DNA of 64,000 nt from Leifsonia sp. Root1293 (lineage in GTDB: Bacteria > Actinomycetota > Actinomycetes > Actinomycetales > Microbacteriaceae). This document shows positions 25,885 through 35,167 of the stretch, piece by piece. Position 1 is the stretch's first letter, and each line of letters opens with the position of its first letter. Both the position numbers and the translations under genes were made by a program. A model generated the notes under the pieces. The model had not been told where the DNA came from, did not search any database, and saw only the letters and a list, made by a program, of their open reading frames with translations. Location of the stretch: contig NZ_LMEH01000002.1 in NCBI RefSeq assembly GCF_001425325.1, forward strand, positions 929,249-993,248, given 5' to 3'.

Positions 25885-25969
25885 CGGAGAATGGGGGATT
25901 CGAACCCCCGAGGGCTTTCACCCAACACGCTTTCCAAGCGTGCGCCATAGGCCACTAGGCGAATTCTCC
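25885..25969 (-). tRNA. tRNA-Ser (GGA)
   Basis: 85 bases on the minus strand. The acceptor stem GGAGAAT pairs with ATTCTCC, with discriminator G; CCA is not encoded. The anticodon stem CACGC/GCGTG holds the loop TTGGAAA, anticodon GGA (complement of 25933-25935). The T arm is GGGGG-TTCGAAT-CCCCC. A long variable arm, typical of serine tRNAs, accounts for the length. A partial copy of its 3' end lies 101 bases downstream. Confidence 0.96.
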
Positions 25970-26076
25970 TGATCGATCGACATCCGCGAAGAAGCGACCT
26001 CAGAGAATCTTACCCGACGCCGAGGGCTCCGGATGCCGCGAGCCGTCCGGTGCGCCGAGCACGGCCATTCATCCCG

Positions 26077-26082
26077 TAAACT
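26077..26082 (+). promoter_or_regulatory. Probable -10 box of the SRP RNA gene
   Basis: TAAACT lies eight bases before the first paired base of the SRP RNA, the right distance for a -10 element. No convincing -35 box is seen. Confidence 0.5.
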
Positions 26083-26089
26083 GTTCATC

Positions 26090-26180
26090 GGCTCCTCGCG
26101 TGGCGCCATCCAGGCCAACTCCCCCAGGGCGGAAACGCAGCAAGGGTAACCGGGCTCTGACGGGTGCGCGAGGGGTCACC
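26090..26180 (+). ncRNA. ffs: Signal recognition particle RNA, small bacterial type
   Basis: About 90 bases forming one long hairpin. The ends GGCTCCTCGCG (26090-26100) and CGCGAGGGGTC (26167-26177) pair. The apical part contains the conserved SRP core AGGCCAAC...CAGGGCGGAAACGCAGCAAGGG, with the GGAA tetraloop segment and asymmetric bulge bound by Ffh. It is the RNA scaffold for targeting membrane proteins to the translocon. The exact 3' end is uncertain; a T-rich stretch CTCTCTTTA follows. From here to pta (26181-26463) I see only short GC-rich direct repeats. Confidence 0.93.
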
Positions 26181-26463
26181 TCTCTTTAACCCGGCGCATC
26201 GCGAGTTCACAGGACCAGCCCGCCGTTGAGTTCTCCAGAGGGTGCATCCTCGTCCCCGTCCTGTAAACGGACCCGGCAGGGCAGCGAGTATGCAGGATGA
26301 GCCGCGATGCGACCGCATATCGCAGCCAGGGCGGCTCGCATCCTGCAAACGCACACCCGCATCCCGCAAACGCGCACCCGCCCGGATGAACGCCGCCTGA
26401 AAGGTCGCCGCAAGCTGCACATCCGCTGAGCGTCGGCAGCGAGCGCGCCCATAGGGTGGGAGG

Positions 26464-28587
26464 GTGGCGCGAAGCATCTACCTGAGCTCTGCCGAAGGGC
26501 ATACCGGCAAGTCGACGATCGCGCTCGGAATCCTGGCGACGCTCACCCGCACGACGGCGAAGGTCGGGGTGTTCCGTCCGATCGCCCGCTCCACCACCGA
26601 GCGCGACTACGTGCTCGACCTGTTGCTCGAGCAGGCGACGGCCGGCCTCGACTACGACACCTGCGTCGGCGTCACCTACGACGACGTGCACACCGATCCC
26701 GATGCAGCGCTCTCCCGCATCGTCGAGCGCTACAAGGCGGTCGAGGCCGCGTGCGACGCCGTCGTCATCGTCGGCAGCGACTACACCGACGTCGGCAGCC
26801 CCACCGAGCTCGGCTACAACGCCCGCATCGCCGCGAACCTCGGCGCCCCGGTGCTGCTGGCCCTCGGAGGCCGCCTCACCCAGGGCGGCGTGGGGGAGGC
26901 CCTCGGCCGCTCCGACGCCCGCACCGCCGACGACATGCGCCAGTTCGCAGAGCTCTCGCTGGCCGAGCTCCGCGTTGAGCACGCGACGCTGCTGGCCGTC
27001 ATCGTCAACCGCGCCGATCCCGACAAACGCGACGACATCGTCGAGGCCGTGGCATCCGCGATTCCCGGACCGACGGATGTTCCCGTCTGGGCTATTCCGG
27101 AGGATCCCGTGCTCGTGGCCCCGACCATGGGGGCGATCCTCGAGGCGACGGACGGCACCCTCATCAAGGGCGACAAGGAGCTGCTCTCCCGCGAGGCGCT
27201 CGGCGTGGTCGTCGCCGCGATGTCGATGGACAACGTGCTGCCCCGCCTCGTCGACGGAGCCGTGGTCGTCGTTCCGGGCGACCGAACCGACGTTCTCCTC
27301 GCCGTGCTGCTCGCGAACGCATCGGGGACGTTCCCTTCTCTGGCGGGCATCGTGCTGAACGGCGGCTTCGAGCTGCCGGAGCCCATCGAGCGTCTCATCG
27401 AGGGCGTGCGTTCGCCTCTGCCCGTCATCAGCACGGCACTGACCACGTACGAGACGGCTGTGCGCATCACGCACACGCGCGGTCGGCTGGCCGCGGAATC
27501 GCGCAACAAGTTCGACACCGCCCTCGCCCTGTTCGAGCAGAACATCGACGGCGACGCGCTCATCGGGCTGCTCGACCTCAACCGCTCCAGCGTCATCACG
27601 CCGCTCATGTTCGAGTACGGCCTCATCGAGCGCGCGCGCTCGGAGCGCCGCCGCATCGTGCTGCCCGAGGGCAACGACGACCGCATCCTGCGTGCGGCAG
27701 CCACAGTGCTGGCGCGCGGAATCGCCGACATCACGATCCTCGGCGAACCGTTCGAAGTGCGCTCGCGGGCGATCGAGCTCGGTCTCGACATCGCAGCGGC
27801 CGACGTCGTCAGCCCCTTCGACGACGTGCTCCGCTTCAAGTTCGCCAACAGCTACGCCGAGCTGCGCGCCTACAAGGGCAAGGCGGCGCCGACGGTCGAG
27901 CAGGCTCGGGACACCGTCACCGACGTCTCGTACTTCGGCACCATGATGGTGCACCTCGGGCTCGCCGACGGCATGGTGTCCGGGGCGGCGCATACGACGG
28001 CGCACACGATCCGTCCGGCGTTCGAGATCATCAAGACCCGTCCGGGCGTCTCCGTGGTGTCGAGTGTGTTCCTCATGGCCCTCGCCGATCGCGTGCTGGT
28101 CTACGGCGACTGCGCCGTCATCCCCGACCCGACCTCTGAGCAGCTCGCCGACATCGCGGTGTCCTCCGCCGGAACCGCCGAGCAGTTCGGCATCGAGCCG
28201 CGCGTGGCGATGCTGTCGTACTCCACCGGCGAGTCGGGCTCGGGCGCCGACGTCGAGAAGGTGCGCGATGCGACGGCCATCGTTCGTGAACGGATGCCCG
28301 ACCTCCTGGTCGAGGGCCCCATCCAGTACGACGCAGCGGCCGACGCCGCCGTCGCCGCGGCGAAGGCCCCGAACTCGGCCGTCGCCGGGCGCGCGACGGT
28401 GTTCATCTTCCCCGACCTCAACACGGGCAACAACACCTACAAGGCCGTGCAGCGAAGCGCCGGAGCCGTCGCCATCGGCCCGGTGCTCCAGGGCCTCAAC
28501 AAACCGATCAACGACCTCTCCCGGGGAGCCACAGTGCAGGACATCGTCAACACCGTGGCCATCACCGCGATCCAGGCAGCGGGCTGA
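26464..28587 (+). CDS. pta: Phosphate acetyltransferase
   Basis: 707 residues, the long form of Pta. The N-terminal P-loop domain resembling BioD/CobQ begins with SIYLSSAEGHTGKSTIALGIL; a DRTGG-like domain is in the middle; the C-terminal PTA domain (from about 390) carries YGLIERARSERRRIVLPEGNDDRILRA-type and GMVSGAAHTTAHTIRPAFEIIKT segments. It interconverts acetyl-CoA and acetyl phosphate in the cytosol. GTG start. The acetate kinase gene begins three bases after its stop, so the classic acetate overflow/uptake pair is co-transcribed. Confidence 0.96.
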   Translation: MARSIYLSSAEGHTGKSTIALGILATLTRTTAKVGVFRPIARSTTERDYVLDLLLEQATAGLDYDTCVGVTYDDVHTDPDAALSRIVERYKAVEAACDAVVIVGSDYTDVGSPTELGYNARIAANLGAPVLLALGGRLTQGGVGEALGRSDARTADDMRQFAELSLAELRVEHATLLAVIVNRADPDKRDDIVEAVASAIPGPTDVPVWAIPEDPVLVAPTMGAILEATDGTLIKGDKELLSREALGVVVAAMSMDNVLPRLVDGAVVVVPGDRTDVLLAVLLANASGTFPSLAGIVLNGGFELPEPIERLIEGVRSPLPVISTALTTYETAVRITHTRGRLAAESRNKFDTALALFEQNIDGDALIGLLDLNRSSVITPLMFEYGLIERARSERRRIVLPEGNDDRILRAAATVLARGIADITILGEPFEVRSRAIELGLDIAAADVVSPFDDVLRFKFANSYAELRAYKGKAAPTVEQARDTVTDVSYFGTMMVHLGLADGMVSGAAHTTAHTIRPAFEIIKTRPGVSVVSSVFLMALADRVLVYGDCAVIPDPTSEQLADIAVSSAGTAEQFGIEPRVAMLSYSTGESGSGADVEKVRDATAIVRERMPDLLVEGPIQYDAAADAAVAAAKAPNSAVAGRATVFIFPDLNTGNNTYKAVQRSAGAVAIGPVLQGLNKPINDLSRGATVQDIVNTVAITAIQAAG

Positions 28588-28590
28588 GCC

Positions 28591-29805
28591 GTGGCTTCAG
28601 TCCTGGTCGTCAATTCCGGTTCGTCGTCGTTCAAGTACCAGCTGATCGATTCCGAGAGCGAGCGGATGCTGGCCACCGGCCTCGTCGAACGCATCGGCGA
28701 GGCGCAGGGCCGTGCCGTGCACACCGTCGTCGCTGGTGACGGCGCCGAGGAGAAGTCGGAGCGCGAGCTGCCGATCGCCGATCACACGGCAGGCTTCGCA
28801 GTGATGCTCGACGCCATCGCCGACCTGGGCCCGTCGCTCGAGACGCATCCGGTGATCGCCGTGGGACACCGCGTGGTGCAGGGCGGAGCGCGCTTCTTCG
28901 AGCCGACCGTCATCACCGACCTCGTGCGCATCAACATCGACGAGCTGTCGAGCCTCGCGCCGCTGCACAATCCGGCGAACCTCGAGGGCATCGTCGCGGC
29001 ACAGAAGGCGTTCCCCGACGTGCCGCACGTGGCCGTCTTCGACACCGCGTTCCACCAGACCCTGCCGCCCGCTGCCTACACCTACGCGATCGACGCCGAG
29101 CTCGCCGCCAAGCACCGAGTTCGCCGCTACGGGTTCCACGGCACATCGCACCGCTTCGTGTCGCGCGCGGCCGCCGAGTTCCTCGGACGCGATGTCGACG
29201 ACATCAACCAGATCGTGCTTCACCTGGGCAACGGCGCGTCAGCCTGCGCGGTCGCGGGCGGCAGCTCGGTCGAGACGAGCATGGGCATGACGCCGCTGGA
29301 GGGTCTCGTCATGGGCACCCGCTCCGGTGACATCGACCCTGCCGTGCTGCTGCACCTGCAGCGCCGGGCCAAGCTCAGCGTCGACGAGGTCGACGACCTG
29401 CTCAACAAGCGCAGCGGACTGCTCGGTCTCAGCGGACGCGGTGACATGCGCGACGTCGTCGACGCCTCCCTCGCCGGAGATGCGGATGCCGCCCTCGCGC
29501 TCGACGTCTACGTGCACCGGCTGCGGGGCTACGTCGGCAACTACTTCGCCCAGCTCGGCCGGGTCGATGCCGTGGTGTTCACGGCCGGCGTCGGCGAGAA
29601 CTCGCCGGTGATCCGCGCCAGGGCGCTGGAGGGCCTCGAGTCGTTCGGCATCCGGATCGACGCCGAGCGGAACGAGGCGCGGTCCCGTGATGCCCGCGTG
29701 ATCTCGACGGACGACTCGAGGCTGGCCGTGCTCGTGGTGCCCACGAACGAGGAACTCGAGATCGCGCGGCAGACGTTGGCCGTCACGCGCGCCGCTGCTG
29801 GCTGA
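28591..29805 (+). CDS. ackA: Acetate kinase
   Basis: 404 residues, full length for AckA. It opens with VLVVNSGSSSFKYQL (phosphate-binding Asn/Ser) and contains FHGTSHRFVSRAAA and HLGNGASACAV, all hallmark regions of the acetate kinase branch of the ASKHA fold, plus MGMTPLEGLVMGTRSGDIDP. It makes ATP and acetate from acetyl phosphate. GTG start three bases after pta, so the two genes are translated together. An operator-like palindrome for the next gene starts just after its stop. Confidence 0.97.
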   Translation: MASVLVVNSGSSSFKYQLIDSESERMLATGLVERIGEAQGRAVHTVVAGDGAEEKSERELPIADHTAGFAVMLDAIADLGPSLETHPVIAVGHRVVQGGARFFEPTVITDLVRINIDELSSLAPLHNPANLEGIVAAQKAFPDVPHVAVFDTAFHQTLPPAAYTYAIDAELAAKHRVRRYGFHGTSHRFVSRAAAEFLGRDVDDINQIVLHLGNGASACAVAGGSSVETSMGMTPLEGLVMGTRSGDIDPAVLLHLQRRAKLSVDEVDDLLNKRSGLLGLSGRGDMRDVVDASLAGDADAALALDVYVHRLRGYVGNYFAQLGRVDAVVFTAGVGENSPVIRARALEGLESFGIRIDAERNEARSRDARVISTDDSRLAVLVVPTNEELEIARQTLAVTRAAAG

Positions 29806-29813
29806 GCACATTC

Positions 29814-29843
29814 CACAAGAACCATTGCACAAGAAGTCTTGTG
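29814..29843. promoter_or_regulatory. Operator-like repeats before the ArsR-type regulator
   Basis: A dyad CACAAGA-AG-TCTTGTG (29828-29843) is preceded 14 bases upstream by another CACAAGA (29814-29820). A -10-like TAACTA (29844-29849) follows directly, only ten bases before the start codon, so the mRNA would be nearly leaderless. Self-repression by the encoded regulator is the simplest reading. Confidence 0.6.
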
Positions 29844-29859
29844 TAACTACGCTGGGGGC

Positions 29860-30450
29860 ATGAGCACCGACTCCCCGCAGCCTGCGCCGCCGACATCCGT
29901 CACCGTCAGCGATCCCAAGTCGATGCGCGCTCTGGCGCATCCGCTGCGCTTGCGGCTGCTCGGCATCCTGCGGGTCGAGGGCCCCCGCACGGTCGGTCAG
30001 CTGTCGGAGGTCGTCGACGAGGCGCCGGGCTCGGTGAGCTACCACCTCGGAACCCTGGCGAAGTTCGGCTTCGTCGTCGAAGCGCCCGAACTCGCCCGTG
30101 ACGGGCGCGAGCGGTGGTGGCGCGCGGCACACGACTCCACCAGGTTCGACATGGCCGACGTGCGCGACGATCCGGAGCGGCTGGGCGCCTCCGTCGCGAT
30201 GCGCCAGATGGTGCTGCAGCACTATCTCGCCGAGCAACTGCAGGCTCTCGACCTCGAGGCCGGCCTCGAGAGCGACTGGCTCGCGGCGACGACGAGCGGG
30301 GACATCGCCGCCTATCTCACCGTCGACGAAGCCGCCGAACTGTCGGCCGAGGTGCAGGCGCTCGCCGAGCGGTGGTGGGACCGCGGCAGGACTCCTCGCG
30401 ACGGCACCCGCGCCGTGCGCCTCCTCTACGCAGTGTTCCCGCGACCGTGA
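29860..30450 (+). CDS. ArsR-type winged-helix regulator
   Basis: 196 residues. Residues about 16-90 form an ArsR-like winged helix (SMRALAHPLRLRLLGILRVEGPRTVGQLSEVV, then SVSYHLGTLAKFGFV as recognition helix). The C-terminal half is a helical domain without metal-binding Cys pairs, so it is not an arsenic sensor. It overlaps the MFS gene by four bases (GTGA) and has its own operator-like dyad. It probably controls that exporter. The ATG at 29860 is chosen over an upstream in-frame codon because it follows the -10 and starts next to the conserved part. Confidence 0.88.
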   Translation: MSTDSPQPAPPTSVTVSDPKSMRALAHPLRLRLLGILRVEGPRTVGQLSEVVDEAPGSVSYHLGTLAKFGFVVEAPELARDGRERWWRAAHDSTRFDMADVRDDPERLGASVAMRQMVLQHYLAEQLQALDLEAGLESDWLAATTSGDIAAYLTVDEAAELSAEVQALAERWWDRGRTPRDGTRAVRLLYAVFPRP

Positions 30451-31784
30451 CCGAGTTCCAGACGTCGACGGATGCCGCTTTCGCTCCTAGGCGACGGCTC
30501 CCGCTCGTCGCGCTGCTGACCGCGCAACTCGTGTCGCTGGCCGGCAACGCTGTCACGGTGATCGCTGTGCCGCTGTACGTGCTGCAGACGACGGGGTCGG
30601 CCGTCGCCACCGGCGTGGCCGGTGTGTTCGCCACGGTGCCGATCGTGGTGGGCGGGGCTCTCGGCGGCGTGATCGTCGATCGCTTCGGGTTCCGGGTGTC
30701 GAGCATCGTCGCCGACATCGCCAGTGGCATCACGGTGCTCGCCATCCCCGTGCTGGCCGCCACCGTCGGCCTTCCGTTCTGGGGCCTGCTGCTGCTCGTG
30801 TTCCTGAGTGGTCTGCTCGACACCCCGGGCGACTCGGCCCGCGCGTCGCTCGTCCCCGATCTCGCGAAGCTCGGACGGGTGCCGATCACGCGCGCCGCCG
30901 GCGCCCAGAGCGCCATCGAACGGTCGGCGCGGCTGCTCGGCGCGGCGCTCGCCGGTGGACTGGTCGTGCTCGCTGGTCCTCTCGGGGCGTTGTTCATCGA
31001 TGCGGCCAGCTTCGCGATCTCGGCCCTGATCGTGGCGCTGCTGGTGCCCCCGGCGAGCAGGAGGGGTGCACAGGGTGGCGATGCCGGGAGCGCCGAGGAG
31101 CGGCATCCGGAGCGCTATCTCGCGGGGCTCGCGGCCGGTTTCAGATTCCTGTGGGGCAACAGGCTGATCAGAGCTGTCGTGCTGCTCGTCACCGCGACGA
31201 ACGCCATCGACGTCGCCGGTATGACCGTACTGAAACCGGTCTACGCGACGTCGGTGCTCGGTGATCCTGCGGCGCTCGGCGCCATGATCGCGTGCTTCGC
31301 CGCAGGTGCCCTCGTCGGATCGGTCGTCTTCGCCGGAATCGGACACCGCCTCGCCGGACGGGCGCTGTTCGTGAGCTGTTTCGCGGTGGCCGGCGTGCTG
31401 CCCTATTCGGCCATGGCCATGGAGATCCCGTTCCTCGCGCTGTCGGCCGTGATGCTCGTCTCGGGTTTCGCCGCCGGAGCCATCAACCCGATGATCTCCA
31501 CGGTGATGTACGGCACCATCCCCTCGACGATGCGGGCACGGGTCTTCGGGGCGACCTCGGCCGGTGTCGCCGCCACGATGCCCCTCGGCGCATTCCTGGC
31601 GGGCATCGCCGTCGAGTCCTTCGGACTCCAGGCCACCCTCACCGCGGCGGCGGTGCTCTACGGCTGCCTCATGCTCATCCCGCTGATCGACCGGTCGTTC
31701 TCCGGTCTGTCCGCCGCGCGCATGGAGACGGGATCGCCGACCGACGCGCCTGCCGGGAAGGCGGCGGAGCCAGCGAGAGAGTAG
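30447..31784 (+). CDS. MFS transporter, drug-efflux type
   Basis: 445 residues, 10-12 predicted helices. It resembles the MFS_3/enterobactin-exporter-like branch, with GGALGGVIVDRFGFR as motif A between helices 2 and 3 and LSGLLDTPGDSARASLVPDL after helix 4. GTG start overlapping the stop of the ArsR-type regulator, so both are made from one mRNA. The substrate is unknown. A loop near residues 208-222 is Arg/Gly-rich and hydrophilic, the usual central cytoplasmic loop. Confidence 0.88.
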   Translation: MTEFQTSTDAAFAPRRRLPLVALLTAQLVSLAGNAVTVIAVPLYVLQTTGSAVATGVAGVFATVPIVVGGALGGVIVDRFGFRVSSIVADIASGITVLAIPVLAATVGLPFWGLLLLVFLSGLLDTPGDSARASLVPDLAKLGRVPITRAAGAQSAIERSARLLGAALAGGLVVLAGPLGALFIDAASFAISALIVALLVPPASRRGAQGGDAGSAEERHPERYLAGLAAGFRFLWGNRLIRAVVLLVTATNAIDVAGMTVLKPVYATSVLGDPAALGAMIACFAAGALVGSVVFAGIGHRLAGRALFVSCFAVAGVLPYSAMAMEIPFLALSAVMLVSGFAAGAINPMISTVMYGTIPSTMRARVFGATSAGVAATMPLGAFLAGIAVESFGLQATLTAAAVLYGCLMLIPLIDRSFSGLSAARMETGSPTDAPAGKAAEPARE

Positions 31785-31803
31785 GAGCGCAGCCGACGGC
31801 CCG

Positions 31804-31956
31804 TCAGCCCTGGTTGCGCCGTCGCAGCCCGAGGTAGAGGGCGACACCGGACAGCAGCAGTGCGGCTGCGATGACGATCGCGAGGCCCGGATTCATGCCG
31901 GACGTCGCGAGCAGCGACGTGCCTGTGTGCAGCGTCGACGCGGCGGAATGAAGCAT
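31804..31956 (-). CDS. Small membrane protein with sortase-signal-like C-terminus
   Basis: 50 residues if started at the ATG at 31956 (GGTGATC just upstream); an in-frame GTG at 31965 would add three. The sequence is Ser/Thr-rich, then LLATSGMNPG, a 19-residue hydrophobic helix and a final GLRRRNQG. The order motif-helix-Arg tail is that of cell-wall sorting signals, and LATSG is close to the LAxTG recognised by class E sortases. It lacks a signal peptide of its own at this start, so it may be the remnant of a longer surface protein. Real-gene status is uncertain. Confidence 0.45.
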   Translation of the reverse strand: MLHSAASTLHTGTSLLATSGMNPGLAIVIAAALLLSGVALYLGLRRRNQG

Positions 31957-32160
31957 GACGATCACCGGCTTTCGGGTGGCGGTGTCGCGCGAATGCGCGA
32001 GAGGAGGTGGAGTCTCGATGGCACCACCGGAATCCTTGAGATCACTGGGAGAACGTCGCATTCTCGCTGCGAAAGGGGCGTTTGTGCCCACGACTGGGGG
32101 AGTCGGCTGGAGCCTGGCGGCTCGGGCCGGAATGTCGGCGGCGCCGACTACTCTTGAAGC

Positions 32161-34551
32161 GTGGTCACCGCCCTGTATCGCCGCTATCGGCCCGAGACGT
32201 TCTCCGAGATGATCGGGCAGTCCCAAGTGACCGATCCGCTCATGACCGCGCTGCGCGCAGATCGCGTGAATCACGCCTACCTCTTCAGTGGGCCACGCGG
32301 ATGCGGCAAGACCACCTCCGCTCGCATCCTGGCTCGCTGCCTCAACTGCGCCGAGGGTCCCACAGACACCCCGTGCGGAAAATGCGACAGCTGCGTCGAA
32401 CTCTCGCGCGCCGGTGGCGGCTCACTCGACGTGGTCGAGATCGACGCGGCGAGCCACAACGGAGTCGACGACGCCCGCGATCTGCGCGAGCGCGCGATCT
32501 TCGCCCCTGCCCGCGACCGCTACAAGATCTTCATCCTCGACGAGGCCCACATGGTCACGCCGCAGGGCTTCAACGCTCTGCTCAAGCTGGTCGAGGAGCC
32601 GCCGGAGCACGTCAAGTTCATCTTCGCGACCACGGAGCCCGAGAAGGTGCTCGGCACCATCCGGTCGCGCACCCACCACTATCCCTTCCGGCTCGTTCCC
32701 CCCGCCCAGATGCTCGAGTACGTGCAGAAGCTCTGCGACGAGGAGGGCGTGAAGGTCGCTCCCGGCGTGCTGCCGCTCGTCGTGCGCGCCGGCGGCGGAT
32801 CCCCGCGTGACACGCTGTCCCTGCTCGACCAGCTCATGGCCGGGTCCGAGGACTCGACGGTCGACTACGAGCGGGCAGTCGCCCTGCTGGGCTTCACCCA
32901 CGGCGCCCTGCTCGACGAGATCATCGACGCCATCGCGGCCCGCGACGCAGCGGGCGCTTTCGCCGGCATCGACAGGGTCATCCAGACCGGCCAGGATCCG
33001 CGGCGCTTCGTCGAAGACCTCCTCGAGCGCCTGCGCGACCTCATCGTGGTCGGCGCGACCACGGCGAAGGGTGCCGCGGCCGTGCTCCGCGGTGTCCCGC
33101 AAGACGAACTCGATCGCATGGGCGTGCAGGCCACCGCATTCGGCCAGGCCGAGCTGTCGCGCACGGCCGACATCGTGAACGCCGCTCTCACCGAGATGAC
33201 CGGCGCCACGTCGCCGCGTCTGCACCTCGAGCTGCTCGTCGCCCGCGCCCTCGTGCCAGCAGCCGACGACACCGAGCGCGGTGCCCTCGCCCGCGTGGAA
33301 CGCCTCGAGCGTCGCGTGGGGGTGACGGATGCCGCCCCGACCGCAGCGCCCGCCGCACCCGCTGCACCGTCCGTGGCTCCCGCAGCCGCACCGGCCGCCC
33401 CCGCGCCGGCACCGCGAGCGGTCCCGGCCGCGACCAGCGCTGCCGCACCTGCCGCCCCTACCGCGGCACCGTCGGCCGGCCCCGAGAGCGACGCGGTCGC
33501 TCCGGCGCCAGCACCTCGGGTTGCCGCGACTCCTCCGGCTGCACCTGCAGCTGCCGCGCCCTCCGACCCTGCCACGGAGGCTGCTGCGACGACGGCAGCC
33601 GCCGTGCGCACGACGCCTGTGGGTCCGGTCACGTTCGCCCAGGTCAAGGACGCCTGGCCCGAGGTGCTCGAGGCCGTCAAGGCCGCCAGCCTCAACGCCT
33701 GGATGGTCGTCTTCACCGCCCAGGTGCGCGAACTGCGCGACGACGACGTTCTCGTGCTCGGTTTCCCGAGCCAGAAGGATGTGGCGGCCCTGAAGCAGCA
33801 GGCAGCCCCGGGTCAGGGCGTCGGCGACCACCTCAAGCGTGCGGTGTCCGACATCCTCGGCTTCACTCCCAAGCTCATCGCCCGGGTCGAGAGTCCTGGC
33901 GGCTCCGGCGGATCCGGCCCGACCGAAGGCTCAACTCCGACGGCCGGTGGTCCCGGAGGCGCATCAGCCGGCGCGGGCTCGGCCGCCGCCGCTCCTGCGT
34001 CCGCGCCTCAGGCGCCAGCCGCGCAGAAGGCGACGAGGGCGACCTCTTCGGCCGCGACATCGGCACCAGCGCCGGCGACGCCGGCGGACTCCGCCGACGG
34101 CTGGGCGACCATCACCATCCCGGGCGCCGGCAGCGCACCGGCGGCACGGCCTGCCCCTGCTCCCGCATCCGTACCCGCGACGCCCGGTCGGCCGGACTCA
34201 TCGTCTGAAGCTCCCGCCGAGCCGAGCGCGGCGCCGACGCCGTCAACACCGTCGGCAGAGTCGGCGCCGTCGGCCCCAGCCGATGAGGAGCCGCCGTTCA
34301 ACGATGTGCCCCCGCCCTTCGACGATGAACCGCCGTACGACCCGGGCCTCCCCGACGATCCGGGTCCCCGGTACGACGCCCGCCCTGCTGCGGCTCCTCG
34401 CCAGCAGACCGCCCCAGCGCCGGCACGCGGCCAGCGTCCGGCGGCCCCAGGGCAGCGCTACGGCGAGTCGGTCGTGCGTGAGGTTCTCGGCGCCACCTTC
34501 CTCGAAGAGCAGCCGCACACGCCAAAGACCGGCTTCCGCGAGCGGGCCTAG
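32161..34551 (+). CDS. dnaX: DNA polymerase III subunit gamma/tau
   Basis: 796 residues, the clamp-loader ATPase. The AAA+ part has [15 protein letters not shown], Walker [12 protein letters not shown] (Lys50), zinc ligands Cys63, Cys72, Cys75 and Cys78, and Walker B FILDEAH. Two long Pro/Ala/Ser linkers (about 388-485 and 575-755) flank a tau-type domain (about 486-573, [18 protein letters not shown]). The end [17 protein letters not shown] is typical of actinobacteria. GTG start. No A-rich slippery site is seen, so a separate gamma by frameshift is not supported. recR follows after 14 bases. Confidence 0.96.
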   Translation: MVTALYRRYRPETFSEMIGQSQVTDPLMTALRADRVNHAYLFSGPRGCGKTTSARILARCLNCAEGPTDTPCGKCDSCVELSRAGGGSLDVVEIDAASHNGVDDARDLRERAIFAPARDRYKIFILDEAHMVTPQGFNALLKLVEEPPEHVKFIFATTEPEKVLGTIRSRTHHYPFRLVPPAQMLEYVQKLCDEEGVKVAPGVLPLVVRAGGGSPRDTLSLLDQLMAGSEDSTVDYERAVALLGFTHGALLDEIIDAIAARDAAGAFAGIDRVIQTGQDPRRFVEDLLERLRDLIVVGATTAKGAAAVLRGVPQDELDRMGVQATAFGQAELSRTADIVNAALTEMTGATSPRLHLELLVARALVPAADDTERGALARVERLERRVGVTDAAPTAAPAAPAAPSVAPAAAPAAPAPAPRAVPAATSAAAPAAPTAAPSAGPESDAVAPAPAPRVAATPPAAPAAAAPSDPATEAAATTAAAVRTTPVGPVTFAQVKDAWPEVLEAVKAASLNAWMVVFTAQVRELRDDDVLVLGFPSQKDVAALKQQAAPGQGVGDHLKRAVSDILGFTPKLIARVESPGGSGGSGPTEGSTPTAGGPGGASAGAGSAAAAPASAPQAPAAQKATRATSSAATSAPAPATPADSADGWATITIPGAGSAPAARPAPAPASVPATPGRPDSSSEAPAEPSAAPTPSTPSAESAPSAPADEEPPFNDVPPPFDDEPPYDPGLPDDPGPRYDARPAAAPRQQTAPAPARGQRPAAPGQRYGESVVREVLGATFLEEQPHTPKTGFRERA

Positions 34552-34565
34552 GGGCGAGTAGAGAC

Positions 34566-35162
34566 ATGTACGAAGGAATCGTCCAAGACCTGATCGACGA
34601 ACTCGGCCGACTGCCGGGCATCGGTCCGAAGTCGGCGCAGCGCATCGCGTTCCACATCCTGCAGACTCAGAGCTTCGATGTGGCCCGCCTCGCCGAGATC
34701 CTCACCACTGTGCGCGAGCGCGTGAAGTTCTGCAGCATCTGCGGCAACATCTCCGAGCAGGACACCTGCACGATCTGCCGCGACCCGCGCCGCGATCCGG
34801 CTCTCATCTGCGTGGTCGAGGAGGCGAAGGATGTCGTCGCGATCGAGCGCACCCGGGAGTTCCGCGGTCTGTACCACGTGCTCGGCGGTGCCATCAGCCC
34901 CATCGACGGCATCGGACCCGACGACCTCAGCATCCGTCAGCTCATGCAGCGCCTCGCCGACGGCACCGTGCAGGAGGTCATCATCGCCACCGACCCCAAC
35001 CTCGAGGGCGAGGCGACGGCCACCTACCTGTCGCGCCTGCTCACGACGCTCGAGATCCGCGTCACGCGTCTGGCCTCCGGACTGCCCGTGGGCGGCGACC
35101 TCGAGTACGCAGACGAGGTCACGCTCGGCCGTGCGTTCGAGGGCCGGCGCTCCGTCAGCTGA
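34566..35162 (+). CDS. recR: Recombination mediator protein RecR
   Basis: 198 residues, standard length. The N-terminal helix-hairpin-helix [20 protein letters not shown] is followed by the zinc finger Cys56-x2-Cys59...Cys68-x2-Cys71 and the Toprim domain with [12 protein letters not shown] and [13 protein letters not shown]. It works with RecF/RecO to load RecA on gapped DNA. It lies 14 bases after dnaX. The ybaB/ebfC gene that often sits between dnaX and recR is absent here. Confidence 0.97.
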   Translation: MYEGIVQDLIDELGRLPGIGPKSAQRIAFHILQTQSFDVARLAEILTTVRERVKFCSICGNISEQDTCTICRDPRRDPALICVVEEAKDVVAIERTREFRGLYHVLGGAISPIDGIGPDDLSIRQLMQRLADGTVQEVIIATDPNLEGEATATYLSRLLTTLEIRVTRLASGLPVGGDLEYADEVTLGRAFEGRRSVS

Positions 35163-35167
35163 CCGAC

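Larger units (their letters stand above)
25746..25908. repeat. 62-bp direct repeats covering tRNA-Ser 3' end and its terminator
   Basis: A sequence beginning CCAGAAAAGGCCCGCTCGTG occurs at 25746-25807 and again, 101 bases further, at 25847-25908 with one mismatch. The right copy is the terminator plus the last 24 bases (discriminator, acceptor strand, T arm) of the intact tRNA-Ser. The left copy therefore carries an orphan tRNA 3' end. This is the layout left by tRNA-targeting integrases (attL/attR), but the interval holds only 39 unique bases and no gene. Confidence 0.85.

Noticed and set aside
25723-25958. Second degenerate tRNA gene in the 101-base repeat interval
   Set aside because: Only the 3' 24 bases of tRNA-Ser are repeated; no acceptor 5' strand, D arm or anticodon arm can be formed, and one T-stem pair is lost.
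26320-26400. Repeated CGCATCC(T/C)GCAAACGC units before pta
   Set aside because: Two to three short imperfect units in a 280-base gap; no regulator-type symmetry, and no further copy was noticed.
26176-28005. Minus-strand frame of about 600 codons opposite pta
   Set aside because: Shadow of pta; composition biased to Arg, Gly, Asp and Val, no domain.
31955-32212. Small plus-strand frame with a good ribosome site (GGAGGTGG before an ATG near 32018)
   Set aside because: It runs into dnaX, has no membrane or domain character, and dnaX has its own start; kept out for lack of support, though a leader peptide cannot be excluded.
32161-34551. Programmed frameshift producing a gamma subunit from dnaX
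   Set aside because: No A-rich slippery heptamer or adjacent hairpin is seen; actinobacterial dnaX genes usually lack it.
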